From Gossypium raimondii (taxonomy: Eukaryota; Streptophyta; Magnoliopsida; Malvales; Malvaceae): 64,000 bases of DNA. This document shows positions 1 to 13,239 of this stretch, one piece after another. The DNA is taken from the NCBI RefSeq assembly GCF_025698545.1, contig NC_068572.1, positions 2,914,001 through 2,978,000 on the forward strand. The letters run 5' to 3'. The notes beneath the pieces are model-generated. The model did not search any database, was not told the origin of the DNA, and saw only the letters and a list, made by a program, of their open reading frames with translations. The translations under genes were made by a program, and so were the position numbers. Every line of letters begins with the position of its first letter. Within the stretch, counting starts at the first letter, position 1.

Positions 1-2190
1 AAACAACCTTATCTAGACATCAAAGCATGTGATACCCTTTGCTTTTTGGCCTTTTTTGGCTTATGGGTGAAGCCGAAGTCTAAGCGCGTAGACTGCGAAG
101 TCTAAAAAAGTTGCTTTAGGGGGTAAGACTTTTTTCTAATGTTTTCAGAATCGGAATCGGAATCAATTAAATCGATAAATCAATTTAAAATAAGATAAAA
201 ATTCAGATGATTCGTGAATTGAGTCGGTGATTGAATTGATTGAATCGAATTTTATAATTTATTTATTTATTTTTAAAAATTAAATAGATCCAATAATCTA
301 ATTGGCTTGATTGTCTCCAAACACATTAACAAGCGAATAAGTGCCCCTTTGGGTAATGGAAGTAGCACCCAATGTTAAAATCTTTTATTTAAGAGTTTTA
401 TTTAATTTTATTTTAAATTTAATTCAAACTCGATAAAATTACTTAAAGATTAAAACTCTCGAACTAAAAATTTGAATAGATTAATTTAAATTTTCTTTTG
501 GGTGCACTTTTTTTTAAAAATTATAATTTAATTCGCTCGATTTAAGTTTTTTATGCAAATAATATAAAAAAATAAATAACTACGAAAATGGGATAGGTAA
601 AAAGTTATTTACAAAAAATAGGTAAACTCAATGGTTTCCGCCGATGTTGCCTGACACACTGCATCAGGCAACATCAATATGTATTTTTAAAAAAATATTC
701 AAAGAAATATAGGTATACTGGGTTACAAAAAAATATTTTTTAATGGTGTCGTCGGTGTGTTAGGCGGCACTGACAAGATTTTTAAATATTTTATCTTACT
801 TAGTAAAAAAAACTGAGAAATCAGAAGAAGAAAAAAAAAACTATAAAACAAAAAGAACAAAAGACCCTTAACTGTCTGATCATATTCGTGGTAAGCCGTT
901 GGACCGATATACTCATATTTCTTCGTAATTTTTTCCATTAAAAAATATTTTCGTAAATAAAAAAAATTACGAAATACATAGGGGACTTATGAATACATAC
1001 TCCCACTCTAACAGCATAGCTTAGCTTACAAAATTCAACAAATTTAGAAAACCATATTCATGGCTCTATCCTACACCAAGTAATCAGTTGACTTTTGTAC
1101 TAATGTCAACCCTCTTTTTTCAACTCTTAATTATTCAAAATAAAGTAAGACATACTATGTACCCTTCATCCATATTTATACTTTTATACTACATTCATTA
1201 CATGCACCCAAAAATAATTTGGATTAAGGGCGTAAAAAGCACTCAAATTTAAAAAATAATAAATTAAAAATAATTACGATTAATGATATAAAAACTCTCA
1301 AACTTTAAAAAAATAAAACAGAAGCTTAATTGTTTTTGTTTTAAAAGTTTGAAAATTTTTACACTCTTAAACTAAATAATTATTTAAAATTTACTTAAAA
1401 TAATGATTTTTAAAATAAATTAAAATTATTGATATAGATATAAAACAGTAATATTGTTTTTATATTTGTTTATTTTATTTGTATTTTTATTGAATTAATT
1501 GGTAATCCTAAATTAGGGATTTAAATATGATATAGATATAATAAAATAATTTGGATTTTAGTCCAAGAAAATAATATATTTAAAAGTACAAGTCTGCGCC
1601 GACATAAAAAAGGAAAAAAAACCACTTACTTTATGAGAGTTTCCTTGTTTTATTACAAGCGGTATTCATGTCCTAATCATATAATTATATAATAAAGTTT
1701 TCATTTAAATCCTTTATCTATTCGGAAGTTTTTATTTTAATCATTAGATTATTAAGTTTTCTTAAAAAAAGAAGAAGAAGTCTAGCTAGCAAGCTCCAAG
1801 CGATAATTTAACAATTAGTATGATAAATTAGTATTCATCAACGAGTAGAATAATATATCTTAGATCCAAATTGATCTGATAGTCAATGTCGAAGATCGAA
1901 AAATAAAGTTATTTGGATTTTGGTTTGTAGACTTGTGACGTTTAAAGTTGTTTCATAGAAAAAGAAAGGGAACGAGAGTTTTCGATTGGTGTAGGTGGTT
2001 CGAACAAAGGCTATACAACAACGTGTTTTTAACAGTCCAGTGATTTAAATGAAAACTTTCGAATAATTTAGTGACATTGGATGTAACTCGCCTATAAATT
2101 TATGAATAATTATTTGATATATTGATGATGAGTTTTTAAATTTCACAAGCAGAAGGTATCATTCGTTTGTTTTTCATTATAGATTTTTAT
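1..2190. other. Gene-free AT-rich spacer
   Basis: I find no supportable gene here. The stretch is AT-rich with poly-A/T runs. Around 630-690 and 740-780 lie two short blocks with related GC-richer text (a TTGCCTGACACA-like and a GGTGTGTTAGGCGGCA-like piece) that look like part of a dispersed repeat. The short minus-strand frame over 723-938 is low-complexity and resembles no protein I know. Confidence 0.5.
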
Positions 2191-2194
2191 AATA

Positions 2195-2345
2195 TCTGTT
2201 CTTTTTGATACAATGCCTAGAACTACTCATAGCCCCTCCCCAACCCTTAAATAGGAGGATAATGCGCTTCAGCATACTTGAATTTATGTTCTCTTACGCT
2301 GACAACAATGTTAATACCAATCGAGCTAAAACCTAATTGGCGACT
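2195..2345 (-). repeat. tRNA-derived SINE copy
   Basis: This is one of about six related copies in the window (others at 37280, 39165, 39545, 40150 and 54365). Read on the minus strand the shared core is a GAGCATTGTTGTCA-like segment, then GGAGGACGTGGGTTCAA, then TGAAGCGCATTATCCTCCTA, ending in a weakly conserved tail. The GGTTCAA segment resembles a tRNA B box, so a tRNA-derived SINE is the best reading. It has diverged from its relatives and has no coding capacity. Confidence 0.6.
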
Positions 2346-5300
2346 CGTAATTTATGAAAGACAAATTATTCAACAAATGCCCAACAAGCAATTAAAGCAT
2401 GTGTTAAACATTAAGAGTTTGTCAAAGGGTAGGTCAGGCTGCCTAAATCTTAATTCAACTCTAAAAAAATATTGAAACTAAGCATATATTTGGGGACCAA
2501 TTCTTAACAATTTATATGATCCACACACAATTGATAATATCAATACCTTCATATATATATAATCATAAACAAAGGTTAAAAGCTACAAGCAAGATTATGG
2601 AGAATATTTCATCCTTTTAAAACCTAATTTTGTTATCCGGTGAAATCGGAAATTTTGTTTAAGGATCGAGATAAGATTATAAAATTCTGGTATTAAAATG
2701 TTTACATTTTTAAAAGGGTTAAACTTATAATTATCCATTTAATCAAAGGTAAAAAAAGAGACTAAATTACATCTTTTAATTTTAGAAAGAGGTTATATAA
2801 AGCAATTTTTCCATTCCACCCCGTTTGGCTACACCCTTATCATTATTAATAAAGATAATTGAACCAATGAACCCAAATTATCGTTTAGATTTTGAATTGA
2901 TTTTAAATTTTAAATATTTCAATTAAGTCCTCAAAGCTAATTTATGTTTCTAACACGTGCATAAAATTGTAAACATATATGTGCCTATTGCATAAACAAT
3001 TTTCATTTGACATACGAAAAAATCGACCTTTTAAATTTACGGCACTATATATATATATATATATATATATATTTAACATGTAAGACGTTAACATCCAAGA
3101 TAATAACAACTTACTTGGAACGATGTCGATTCTTTAAGGACTTAATTAAAATATTTTAAAATCTAAGAATCAATTTAAAAACTAAATAATAGTTAACCGT
3201 AATGAATTCCAACACCAATGAAGGAAAACAGCTTATCTTTTGTAGATGTTTTCCAGCAACACCAGCAGGCCTGTATATGTATATGTATATGTATATATGC
3301 CTATAAAGAATCAAACAAAACATACTTTATGTTTTTTTTTTTTTTTGATCCTAAAATATGCGATGGCAATGCTTATCCGAATTTGCCTTTTTGATGGATG
3401 TAAAGAACATTTTAGACAAAAAAAAAAAATTTAAAGTTAAATATTCTAAAGCTGTATCAACATCATATATATATATATATATATATCATCTTGTATTTTA
3501 TGGCATGACAGTAGAAAGCCACAGTTTTGGTAATAAAATAAGCAAAATCAATGAGACCTTGGTAAAATTTTGTTATTAGTCCTTATATTATGTACAAGTT
3601 GTGGATTTGGTTCATATATTCTAATTTGATCAATTTTAGTTCATGTTCATTTTGGATTTTGAAATTCCAAAGATAACTCAAATGATGGCCATTAATTGTG
3701 TGCTATTTTCAAAATCTTATGCGCCGACATAACATCACATGTGTAATGTCATGTCGACTTTTAATTAGTTGATATAACGGTTATCATTTGAATCGAGACT
3801 GTAATTTCAAAATGCAAAATGTATAGGAAGTAAAAATGATCATATTGGAGAACAATGACTAAATTCACATCCTACGTGCAGTACGACACAAATAACATAA
3901 TCTGGTTTAACATATTTAACTGCTAAAAACGTTTGGGCTATTACTGAAATTCCAAAATTCGAAAAATATAAGAAGGACTAAATTCACAACCTGCATGTAG
4001 TACGAGACTAATAAAAGAATCCGACTCAACGGATTTAACCACTATCTCCTGAACCAAGGCTAAAATCTCAACATTCAAAAAGTATATAAGGACTAATAGC
4101 AAAATTCGACCCAAAAAAAGTTTGAATATAATAACAAATAAAGGGTCAAAATAAAAGTTCGTTCAAGAGTAAGATTAAATTAATGAAAGGTTTTACCACA
4201 AATATGAACCCAAAGGACGATATTTTGAAGCCCACTTTGGATGACTTGACTTTTATTTCTAGTAAAGTTCACATTAAAAGACAGCTTCAAAGTGGAAATT
4301 TAATAATAAATTAAACAATACTTAATTACATATTAACGTTTATGGAAATGTGGTTCATTAACTTAATCTTTGATTATTATTATCAGTGGTAGATCTAGAA
4401 ATACGATTTTGGGGTTTGTGGTAAAGTCGGAAAAAAGATCTGGAGGGTTGGAATTAAATTATATATTTTTATGATAGTAAAAATGTAATTTCGTTATTTT
4501 AATAGCTTATATCTTTATAATTTTAGAGAATTCTTTTATCATTCAAAGAGGGTTAAAATATAATTTTATTATTATTAGTTTAAAATTTTATAATTATAAA
4601 GTATGTAAATAGAAGAAAATTTCATTTTAGGTCTCTCCTACGCCTCTAGATCCGGCATTGATTATTATTATTTTTAATATAGTTTTATGAATTCAAGTGG
4701 CCACCATAGGTGGATGGATGGATCAAGTCATAATTATGGAGATGAATGAATGAGATTCTTTTATGTCACCATCATTCTTGAAGAAAAGGTGAAATTCTAT
4801 AAAAAGTCCCCATGTTATATGTTTTTTATTATGGGTTTAGTCCTTTTATTATAATTTGGTCACTTCTAATTTAATAAAAAGTTGAATTTAATTTGGTTGT
4901 TTCAAACTCGGGAGAAATCTCAAAACTACACGTGAATTTTAATTTGATATGCAATTTGATACATGAACTTTGATTTGGTATAATTTTACAATAATTGATC
5001 CAAAATTGCAAAAAAATTAAAGTTCATGTATAGCATTACACAATGAACCAAAATTTATGGGTGGTTTTCGATTTTTAAAATTTCCGTCCTAATCAAACTA
5101 TACATGTTAAATCCATTAATTTAAGTTGCTATTTTCAAAATCTAATTGTTGTCGTTTATGGGTGCAAATTTACTGGTTGTCGTTTGAGTCAAGACTAAAA
5201 TTTCAATATCTGAAAAGTATAGAGACTAGAAAAAGATCTAATTGGGGAACACAATCTAAATCTAAAACGTTACTCGTACTTGGGACTAATAGCAAAATTT

Positions 5301-6179
5301 AACTGTTAGCATTTAAGTTAGAACTGAAATTTTAAATTTCGAAAAAAGTATAAACTAAAATTGACCAAATAAAGTACAGGGATTAATGCATAGTACAAAA
5401 ATTGATAGCAAAATTTAACCCAAAAAATGAACCAGGAGAGAGAACTTGATGGAATTGACCCAAAAAAAATTTGGCCTCAAGATTAAAAATGCAAATCTCC
5501 CTAAATAGGAGTAAAAATAATGGAGGACCAAATTGTAAAAAGAATGATGGTAGAGAGAAGTAAAGGGGAAATGTGGTTGCATGTGAATGCCGTGAATAGA
5601 CCCAACAAGAGAAGAGATTCAGGAGTGGAATTTATCCTTCCTTCTATGCCCTTTCCCTTTGCATCTAAATTTTTATTATGTCATCTGCATCTGATGTTGG
5701 TGAATATGGTACCAAAGCATATATCTCACCAACGCAATGATGTAGATTCCAATGTTCTTTTTTTTTTTAAGTAAATTCGTAAATACGAATATTGAATAAA
5801 TATCTGAAGAGTCTTATCTCGATTAATTCGATTCGGAATATAATTATCGGATATTAAAAAAAAAAGGCATGTCTCCTAAGTTGAATTTCGGCTTCAAGGA
5901 TGGGTAAGCAATAAATCTCAAGCGAAGTTTTTTCTTATTCTTTGTAGTCTTAAACGGGAATATGACGTAAGAAATGTTCCCTTACGCTTCTGATTTCTCC
6001 ATCAAATAGGTTCTTTTTTTTTGGTTCTCTTTTTATTACTTCAAATTAATTTCGAGATTAGATTACATTTTATTTATATTATAAAACATTTTTCTTTTGA
6101 AAAAGTATACTTTTATTACCAACATCTACTTTAAAGATTCTTGGCTGCCCAATATATTTTGTCCTGCAAGCGAGGAATC
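2346..6179. other. Gene-free region with dispersed and simple repeats
   Basis: There is no supportable gene. It holds a (TA)n tract near 3047-3071 and another near 3467-3486. Paired blocks at about 3575-4110 and 4800-5430 share phrases such as GGACTAATAGCAAAATT and TAGTCC, and the same family restarts at the right edge of the window near 63920. A MITE-like block at about 4385-4660 shares TAATAGCTTATATCTTTATAA with a block at 63366-63618. A short open frame at 5520-5774 has no recognisable domain. Confidence 0.5.
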
Positions 6180-6625
6180 CTTTGAAATCGAGCTCGAGAG
6201 CAAAGACGGTGACAACAAGAAGATGGATTCGATTAAGATCCGATGGAACCGTTAAAATTAACACAGGTTATGCTACAGCAGGTGGTGTATTGAGAGATCA
6301 CAGTAGTGAATGGATATTCGAGTTCAATCGCAAATTGGTAAATGTTATGTTTTTTAAGCTAAATTGTGGAGCATTCTCGACGGTGTAATGTTAACACAAG
6401 GTAGAATACATAATACAATTGAAAGTTATCAAAGCTGAAGAGATCAAATTCTATAGTAATCAGGCGTATTTTGCAAAGATGGTTGATTAAATATGTTCTT
6501 AGAGACGAGAACAGAGAAGCCGATAGTATCACCAAGCAGGCCATTGACAGAGAAGAGGGTCTTCAGCTATATAATAATAATAAAATTATTGGCTGCCCCT
6601 CCTCTGTAATCCTTGAAAATAATAA
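6180..6625 (+). pseudogene. LINE-type RNase H domain remnant
   Basis: Conceptual translation gives a broken RNase H fold of the kind found at the 3' end of plant LINE reverse transcriptases and their domesticated relatives. Near 6220-6340 the frame reads GTVKINTGYATAGGVLRDH and then a W-I-F-E-F-N-R stretch, the usual start of this domain (the DGA aspartate region is altered). After stops and frame changes a second block at about 6488-6570 reads ENREADSITKQAIDREEG, the usual C-terminal R-E-x-N-x-x-A-D motif. At least two stop codons separate the blocks. I see no reverse transcriptase or endonuclease region upstream, so this is a 5'-truncated fragment. It lies 0.6 kb beyond the 3' end of the SURP/G-patch gene, on the opposite strand. 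Confidence 0.7.
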
Positions 6626-7189
6626 TTGCACAAGAATTTGAATGTTAACTCATACAAGACAAAAGCAAAAATAAAATTTACCAAAAAATGATAAAATATT
6701 AAATTTACAGAAATATAAATTTCCAAATCATAAAATTGGAAAAGGTATGAGAAATGTGAAAGCATAATCAATGAGATATTTTAAAAGAAAATGGGGATTA
6801 TTGCTGGAGTTTCCGGGTAATAAATTGGACACGTTGGTTTTTGAATTTAAATTATTTTTGGACCAACACTGCCCTTTCACAAACAGAACAAAACAGAAGC
6901 TATCTTGATACAAAACTACCTTCCCTCCAGTTGATTCAAAATAGTCAGTTAACACTTAACAGTCTTGGGTTTTTTAAGAAGGGAAAAAAGCTGTCTTTAG
7001 ACACCTGAATAAACGAAACGAAATGAATCCCATAGAAAAGAAAGAAACCTCAGTCATAAACACAAATATATACATAAATATATAGTATGTATATGATGAT
7101 ATGCAATAAGCATCCTTCAACTCTTTAGAGTTATTCTTCCAACCAGCCACCCACCCCACACATAGTAGATTTCTTCCACAACTGTGTTC

Positions 7190-10100
7190 TCAATAGTATG
7201 CTTTTCGAGGATTGTTCTGCACAAAAATACCAAACATATCATCAGAGATCAACTTCCAAGGCCAAAATGTTATCTACCCCTTATCAATATATATAATATG
7301 AAGGAACAGATCGAATACCAGGGGATTGGGTCTGTATCGATAGCCAAGCATCATTCGCTTCTTGTATTGCTCGTATATATCATCATCTGGCGTCACTTCT
7401 CCAGGATTATGAGCACCGACCCCCAAATTGTTCATCTTTACATCACCAGCCATGATTGGATCTGCAATGCCTTTTCTGGAACTCCCTAAACCATCACCTG
7501 CAGCCCAATGCAAGCCAAGGTATTAAACTTCTCCCTTCTATAAACGGTGCTCATAATATGTAATTAATAGTTTGATAATACTATCGCAAAGGCAAAATAA
7601 ACAATAAAAAATTACTGGCACCCACGTCATTGCTTGATTGCAAGATACAGAAAAAGATTAATTGTCACATGCATTTAAATCCCTTGTCCTAGATGGTTTA
7701 TCGTATCTCAGTTCTTGTGATTCATTTTAGACAGAACTTAGAGTTGAGTTTCAATCTGTTGGTCAACACAAACCAGGCTAGAGACGAGCAAGTATACAAG
7801 TTAGAGAGAGAAGATAAAGCACCTTCTTTCCAACCCATTTTCGATAAGAGTTTATGCCCAACATTATCAGATTGAATCTTTGCCTTCTGGGCAGTCTCCT
7901 TTGCAGCTTTTTGTGCAGCAGCATCATTGCAGGCAGCCATAAACTTTTCAAGCTCTTCCTGTGGGATATAATCGCCCATATGATGACCTTTCTTCACTGG
8001 ACCAGCTAGCCAAAAGAATATGGGTAATGGGTTTTAGCAATAAGAAAAAAGAAAACACATCATGTCCATGTGAACACAGAAGTACACACATTTCAAACAT
8101 TCACCTTGAAGGGAAGGAGGTGGTGGCATCTCGTCTTTGGACTGCTTAGGTGTTCTCATCTTTTCTTCCTGAGCAGCCTTCTTCATGTAAAACTCCATCA
8201 TTGCTATAGGATCTGCACCTGAAGGTGCACTGGATGAACCTGTGTCATAGAAAAGCATGTATATAACATCAGGCAAACAAAATTGTCCATTAGTAATACC
8301 TGCTGATATCACAATACAACTGCAAATTGATAATGTATGAATTTACAATCTACATGGACGATTTAACAGAAGGAAAAAAAAAATTATATCATTAATTGAC
8401 AATCTTAAGTGTAGATTAGAAAGAAATAATGCAGTTACTATTAAAACAAAGTAGCAGGACAGTTGCTTTTTCAGATTATTATAATTAAAAAAACAGAACA
8501 TGATCGACAACCTTTAAACAGACAGAATGACCGAGGAGACATTTGCTAGACAAAAGAAAGAAATATAATTTTAATTCAAAGAACTTGATAACCCTAGACA
8601 TGCAAACCAAGGAAAGCCAGACTCATATTCACCCCATAGAAATAACTAACAACAAATATCTCATGCATCATCACCTGCTCTTCCCGCTGAAGTCCCTGAA
8701 GATCTAGGCTCCTCATTCTCATACAAAGCAGAGGCAGGAATTTGATAACTTGATTGCTGCGGAGCTGCCCTACTAGAGCTGCTTGGGGACTTAGAAGCTG
8801 AAATGCCTGTACCACATAGAAAAGCATTGGTCATGTCATTACAGAAGGATGGGACATATCACCTTTACATATGCAACAATCATAAATTTCTTGAGGTTTT
8901 TGGAGCTAATTCCTAGACTAGTTGTGCATGAACAGTAACTCCGATATATATTCTATGGTGCAGAACAGAATGAAGTAACAAGAAAGAAATAATAGCAACA
9001 GAAAATTCTAGCATACAAATCCAAAAAGATCCTATCCGATACCGTGGTCAAGGAGAGAAAAGATACTAACCGCTTTGAGGAGTTTGTTCTTCCTTATTCT
9101 CTAAAAGAGCTTTTTCCTCTTCGGCAAGGCGGTATGCATAGTATTTGTAATCAGAACAACTCTCATCGAAAAGGAATCTGGACACAGTAAAATATCAAAT
9201 ACACAGAACACAGAAAACAAAAAGGAGCCAAAAAAATCAATGCACTCATGGAACTGAACTAAAAAGACTAATGCCAAGAAAACATACTTGAAAGGTGTGT
9301 CGCCAGGGTTTTTTTGACGAGTAATATGTTCAAACTGCCTTCCATTTTTGGCAACAAAACTAGCAAGTTTGTCGGCAACTTTCTTCACAGTGAGATCGCT
9401 TGGGGAAGTTGGTGCTGCATATCACTTACAAAACTGATTAATACCAAGAGCATGAAGAAGAGAATGCAAATTACTCTTGTAGCAGGCGTGCCACATATTC
9501 CAAATCTTTCATTGAACATCTCTTTCCACCAATGTTGATTGGTAATTAAGATATAAGCTGCATTCATGAGACAAGAAATATTCAAGAATGTTTTGCCCTC
9601 TTCATCCACCACTTTAAGATCAGAGAAGATGGCCAGATGACTTCATAAATCACAGCAGTTTATGAAGGGGACTATTTTAACCTAGACAACTATAAAAAAT
9701 TTCTTTATGAGAAGAGAAAGGAGGAATTTTTGTCTAGACCTCTATTTAAGTCTGTGAGAACTTAACCGCAGGCACAATAAACTAGTAATTCAAACATTCA
9801 TAAATCATAAACTCATTCTAGTTGGAAATGTATCTGACATGCAACCTAAGCATGTAAATTCCTTGAGGACCACTAGTCACCGACAGCAACACAACAATAT
9901 TAAAAAAGCAGTAATTACCAACATCCACTTGTTTCAAAGCTTGTTCAGAGGAATCTGATCGACCCAATTTTTGCTTTTTAACTGGTTTGTCATCTAGCCT
10001 CCCTGCATCTTGGTCCTCTTCATCCTCATCTGCATCCAACTTAACAGGAGGTGCCACAAGCTTTGATTTCTGTTTCAAGCTGAAAGCAAGTTTGCCCCCT

Positions 10101-10309
10101 GAAGGAAGTTGGGTGGTCTTGCGTACATCATTGGGCTTAAAAGCAATGGAAGGCTTGGGAGCTGACGACCCTTTTACAACTTTGGGGGGTTTAGATTCCT
10201 CCAAAGCCGCAGCCTTGTCCTTGTCATCCTTCTGTTGTTGAAGCTGTTTAAACCTCTCCATGAAGGAACCATCATTAACAAAAAGGCTAGATGGCACTCC
10301 TTTCTCCAT
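7190..10309 (-). CDS. SURP and G-patch domain protein (SUGP1-like splicing factor)
   Basis: Predicted nuclear RNA-processing protein related to SUGP1/SF4 and its plant homologues. Coding exons, 5' to 3' on the minus strand: 10309-9919, 9414-9288, 9177-9071, 8806-8675, 8239-8105, 8005-7823, 7497-7319, 7216-7190. All introns are GT-AG, the exons sum to 1281 nt with phases that match, and the protein is 426 residues, near the usual length for the plant family. The N-terminus carries FVNDGSFMERFKQ, then an acidic, lysine-rich linker. The SURP module spans exons 2-3 (KKVADKLASFVAKNG, then FEHITRQKNPGDTPFK and DYKYYAYRLAEEE). The G-patch spans exons 6-7 (NVGHKLLSKMGWKEG, then GLGSSRKGI). The C-terminus is RKAYY. 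I chose the ATG at 10309 because it starts just before the conserved block; a frame from 10381 would add 24 residues that look like 5' UTR. SURP plus G-patch proteins contact the branch-site machinery and activate DEAH helicases. Function here is by homology only. Confidence 0.93.
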
Positions 10310-10975
10310 TGGCAAAAAGGGCCAACAACACTTAAAAACGCTATTGACAGGAAGTTGCTGCTGGACAAGTAAAGCTTCCAAGATATTTAGATGTTGCGGA
10401 GGGTCTTAAGGTATGACCATTATAACAACACATAGTATTTACTATAACACACAAAGAAAGCACCAAAATAAGCTCGACAATTAAAAAGCATGACAAAACG
10501 ATAAAATCACAGTTGCAAAAGCAGAATTCATGTCTTCTTTTCAATAACCCACACAAAACAAACACCAGATCAAAATACGTATGTTCCTATATTCCCAATA
10601 CCCGATGACAACCATCAGCTGATCAATTGGATTCTCCTAAAACTTTATTTAGGGTTCTTTGACCTAATTGATAAAATCAATAATTTCTTTTATAACAATC
10701 AAACAATAACACAATAGATTCAGATCTATGAAGAACGGGTAGCACCAGATCCGTCGAACGCAAATCGAACGGCTACCGCCGATTCCGTATAAAAACAATT
10801 AAAATAGTTTTCAAAAATTCCAGATAAAAAAGAAAAGGAAAGGGATGATGCCGTCGGCCGAATCGGAGAAAAAGCAAGGAGAGACCGGAGGCTGACCTGA
10901 AGACGGAGAAGATACTGTCGGTTTCTAGGTTCGATCTGAGCCTTCCAATCGGAAAATAATGGAGGTTTTTTTCCC
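10310..10975 (-). promoter_or_regulatory. 5' UTR intron and promoter side of the SURP/G-patch gene
   Basis: Upstream of the start codon, a likely leader exon lies near 10896-10970 on the minus strand. It ends CTTCAG at a GT donor (GTCAGCC), and a pyrimidine-rich acceptor ending CAG sits about 60-70 nt before the ATG. A leader intron of roughly 0.55 kb would fit. A long poly-pyrimidine/poly-A run (plus-strand T-rich, 10972-11010) lies at the presumed promoter. No clear TATA box was picked. The transcript start is inferred. Confidence 0.4.
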
Positions 10976-11098
10976 CTTCTTTTTTTTTTTTTCTCTTTTT
11001 TACAATTTTTGTTTATTTATATATTTATATTCGATGAAAGAGAATGAGGTGAAGGTCGAGTCGGTCAGGTTAAGAGAAAAAATTTATTTATTTATTTA

Positions 11099-11421
11099 GG
11101 GTAAATTATCTAGTAGTCACTCAACTATGATATTATTCTTTTTCAGTCACTGAATTAAAAAAAGTTACAAAATAGTCACTCAACTATTCACTTTTATCTT
11201 TTTGCTAACCCAAATATCTTAGATTTTGGGCGTTTTCATTTTATGTTAATCAGGTGGTGACCAAAAGGAAAAAATTAAATAGTTAGATGGTAATTTTGTA
11301 ACTTTTCATAGTTGAGTAACCAAAATTTAATAATAGTTAAGTAATTATTTTGTAATTCTCATAGATAGGTGACCAGAAAATAAAAAGACCATAGTTGAAT
11401 GACCTCTATTGAAAATTACCC
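11099..11421. mobile_element. MULE-type MITE, 323 bp
   Basis: The ends are inverted: GGGTAAATTATC at the left and GAAAATTACCC at the right. The arms continue inwards with the repeated phrase AGTCACTCAACTAT and its complement. It is flanked by a 9-bp target duplication, ATTTATTTA at 11090-11098 and ATTTATTTT at 11422-11430 (one mismatch, in a low-complexity site). The 9-bp duplication and the GGGTAAAT-type ends point to a non-autonomous Mutator-like element. It has no coding capacity. It sits just beyond the promoter of the SURP/G-patch gene. Confidence 0.75.
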
Positions 11422-12031
11422 ATTTATTTTTTTGTTTGTTTTTCTTCAACACATCATATCACCACAAAAATTAATATACAAATAAGAATTATTATTGGCC
11501 GTCTCAAAAGGGGTAAATAAGGGGTATATGCCTCTCCTTTTTTTTTTTTTGCGTTTTAGGTGTTTTTTTTTAATTTAAGGAAATAGATTGATTTTTAGAG
11601 AGTGACCTAGTGGACACGCTTTCCATTAATGGTCATTTTTTTTAAAGTTGACAACCATAAAATTTTTAAAAGGACCCAACGATAATTTATTTCCTATAAA
11701 TATCATGTCGCTTTCCATTCTTTTCACTCAAATTTAACTCTTTTAGTTCTTTCTAAACTCTCACCTATTTCGGTTCTCTCAAGTTTTGTTCTAAATTTTA
11801 TGATACATTTGTTTAAAAATATTATAGTTTTATTTAATTATTTTGTATATTATTCGTTTCGATTAAATTTTCATGAATAACTTCTCTAATTTGTTTCGAC
11901 GTTAAGCACATTTCTGCTACTCAAGCGATAATGGTAGATAGAATTTTAAATTTTGTTATTTCCAATTAAGTTAAATTTAAAGAATTTTATTTTTTAAAAT
12001 TATTTAAATTAATTTTTTTCGATATAAATAG
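11422..12031 (+). promoter_or_regulatory. Leader and promoter region of the PMD pseudogene
   Basis: There is no gene in this stretch. A TATA-like TATAAAT lies at 11695-11701, followed by a pyrimidine-rich leader with TTTTCACTCAAATTTAACTC-like text. The second PMD copy in the window (45415-45422) has the same layout of TATA box then TCTC-rich leader. An AG acceptor at 12030-12031 precedes the conserved coding block, so an upstream intron is likely. Confidence 0.35.
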
Positions 12032-12840
12032 GCGGATGATCATGTTTTTGAGAGGTTCATACATAAGCTGTCAATGAGCCCAAATATCGAAATTCGTGGT
12101 TACTTGCAAGACACGGGATTCTTGCATGCGTCTCGTATGCTCAGGGGCTACAAACTCAATCCTACGTTCATCAGCGTGATGATGGAAAGATGGAGGCTCG
12201 AGACACACATTTTCCATATTCTATGTGAAGAGTGTACAATCACACTTGAGGATGTAGCTTTACAACTCAGTTTACTGGTGGATGGGCCAATCATCATGGG
12301 ATCAATGGTCGTTCTCGATAAAGAGGACATTTGCGATGCATTTTTTGGGAAGGTGTCCGATAAGATTTACGGTGGTCGAATATATATAAAGTGGTTGGAA
12401 ACCAATTTCAAATTTCTTCCTAAGGACGCGCTTGACGTCGTCAAAGAACAATACGCTCGAGCATTAGTCTTGATGTTAATCAGGGGCATTCTAGTGCTCG
12501 ATAAATCTTGAAAATTAATACACATAAGGTGACTACTACACTTAGTTAACTTAAAAGAAAGTAGACGAATAAGTTGGGGATCAGCCGTGCTAGCCACATT
12601 GTACCGGGAGTTGTGTCAGGCGACAAAACTGGATGAAATGTTAATCGGTGGTTGCTTGGTCCTGTTGCAGTCATGGGCCTAATGGCGACTACCATTTCTA
12701 CGTCCTCGAGTGAATCACTCGTATATGTTCCCATTGGTGACAAGGTAAAAATCAGTTCTTAATAAATATGTAATGTGTATAGTAAATGTTGTTTATTTGT
12801 TGTAATGTTTGAATTAATATATCGTTTGTATAGGTGGAAC

Positions 12841-13210
12841 TGTTAGAATTAAGTGACCCAAATCCTTATTTAAATAAAATACTGTGGTAAAATAAAATAA
12901 AAGTTAAATCCCTATAGAATTATACTTCTTTTATTTTATTTTAGAATAAGGTTTCTAAACCTTATTAAACTCCATCTATTTGATATTATTTGAATAAGGT
13001 GTTTCACTCCTATTAGAATAAGGTTTACAAGCCTATAAATAGGTATAGTCAACTCCTCTTGTAATTAAGTTTTCGACATAGTGAATTTTATTCTCCTCTG
13101 CCCGTGGCTTTTCCCAAAAGGGTTTCCACGTAAAATTTGTGTGTTCTTTATTTTTCTATTTCTATTTTTCTTTGCGATATATTGTCATTATCGACATTAT
13201 ATTTTTCTCA
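12841..13210 (+). repeat. 5' LTR of the copia element
   Basis: 370 bp, begins TGTTAGAATTAAG and ends TTTTTCTCA, giving the canonical TG...CA. It contains a TATA box (TATAAAT, 13034-13040) and downstream a TTCTCCTCTGCCCGTGG block and a TTTCCACGTAAAA block. The LTR-like fragment at 26380-26570 shares these last two blocks, so relatives of this family are present elsewhere in the window. Confidence 0.95.
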
Positions 13211-13213
13211 AAT

Positions 13214-13225
13214 TGGTATCAGAGC
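13214..13225 (+). other. Primer binding site (initiator Met tRNA type)
   Basis: TGGTATCAGAGC lies three bases after the 5' LTR. It is complementary to the 3' end of plant initiator methionine tRNA, the usual primer for copia reverse transcription. Confidence 0.92.
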
Positions 13226-13239
13226 TTCCGAGTTGTTCA

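Noticed and set aside
5520..5774. 84-codon plus-strand frame starting with a methionine
   Set aside because: No recognisable domain, no splice or promoter context, flanked by dispersed repeats; ends in a poly-F run.
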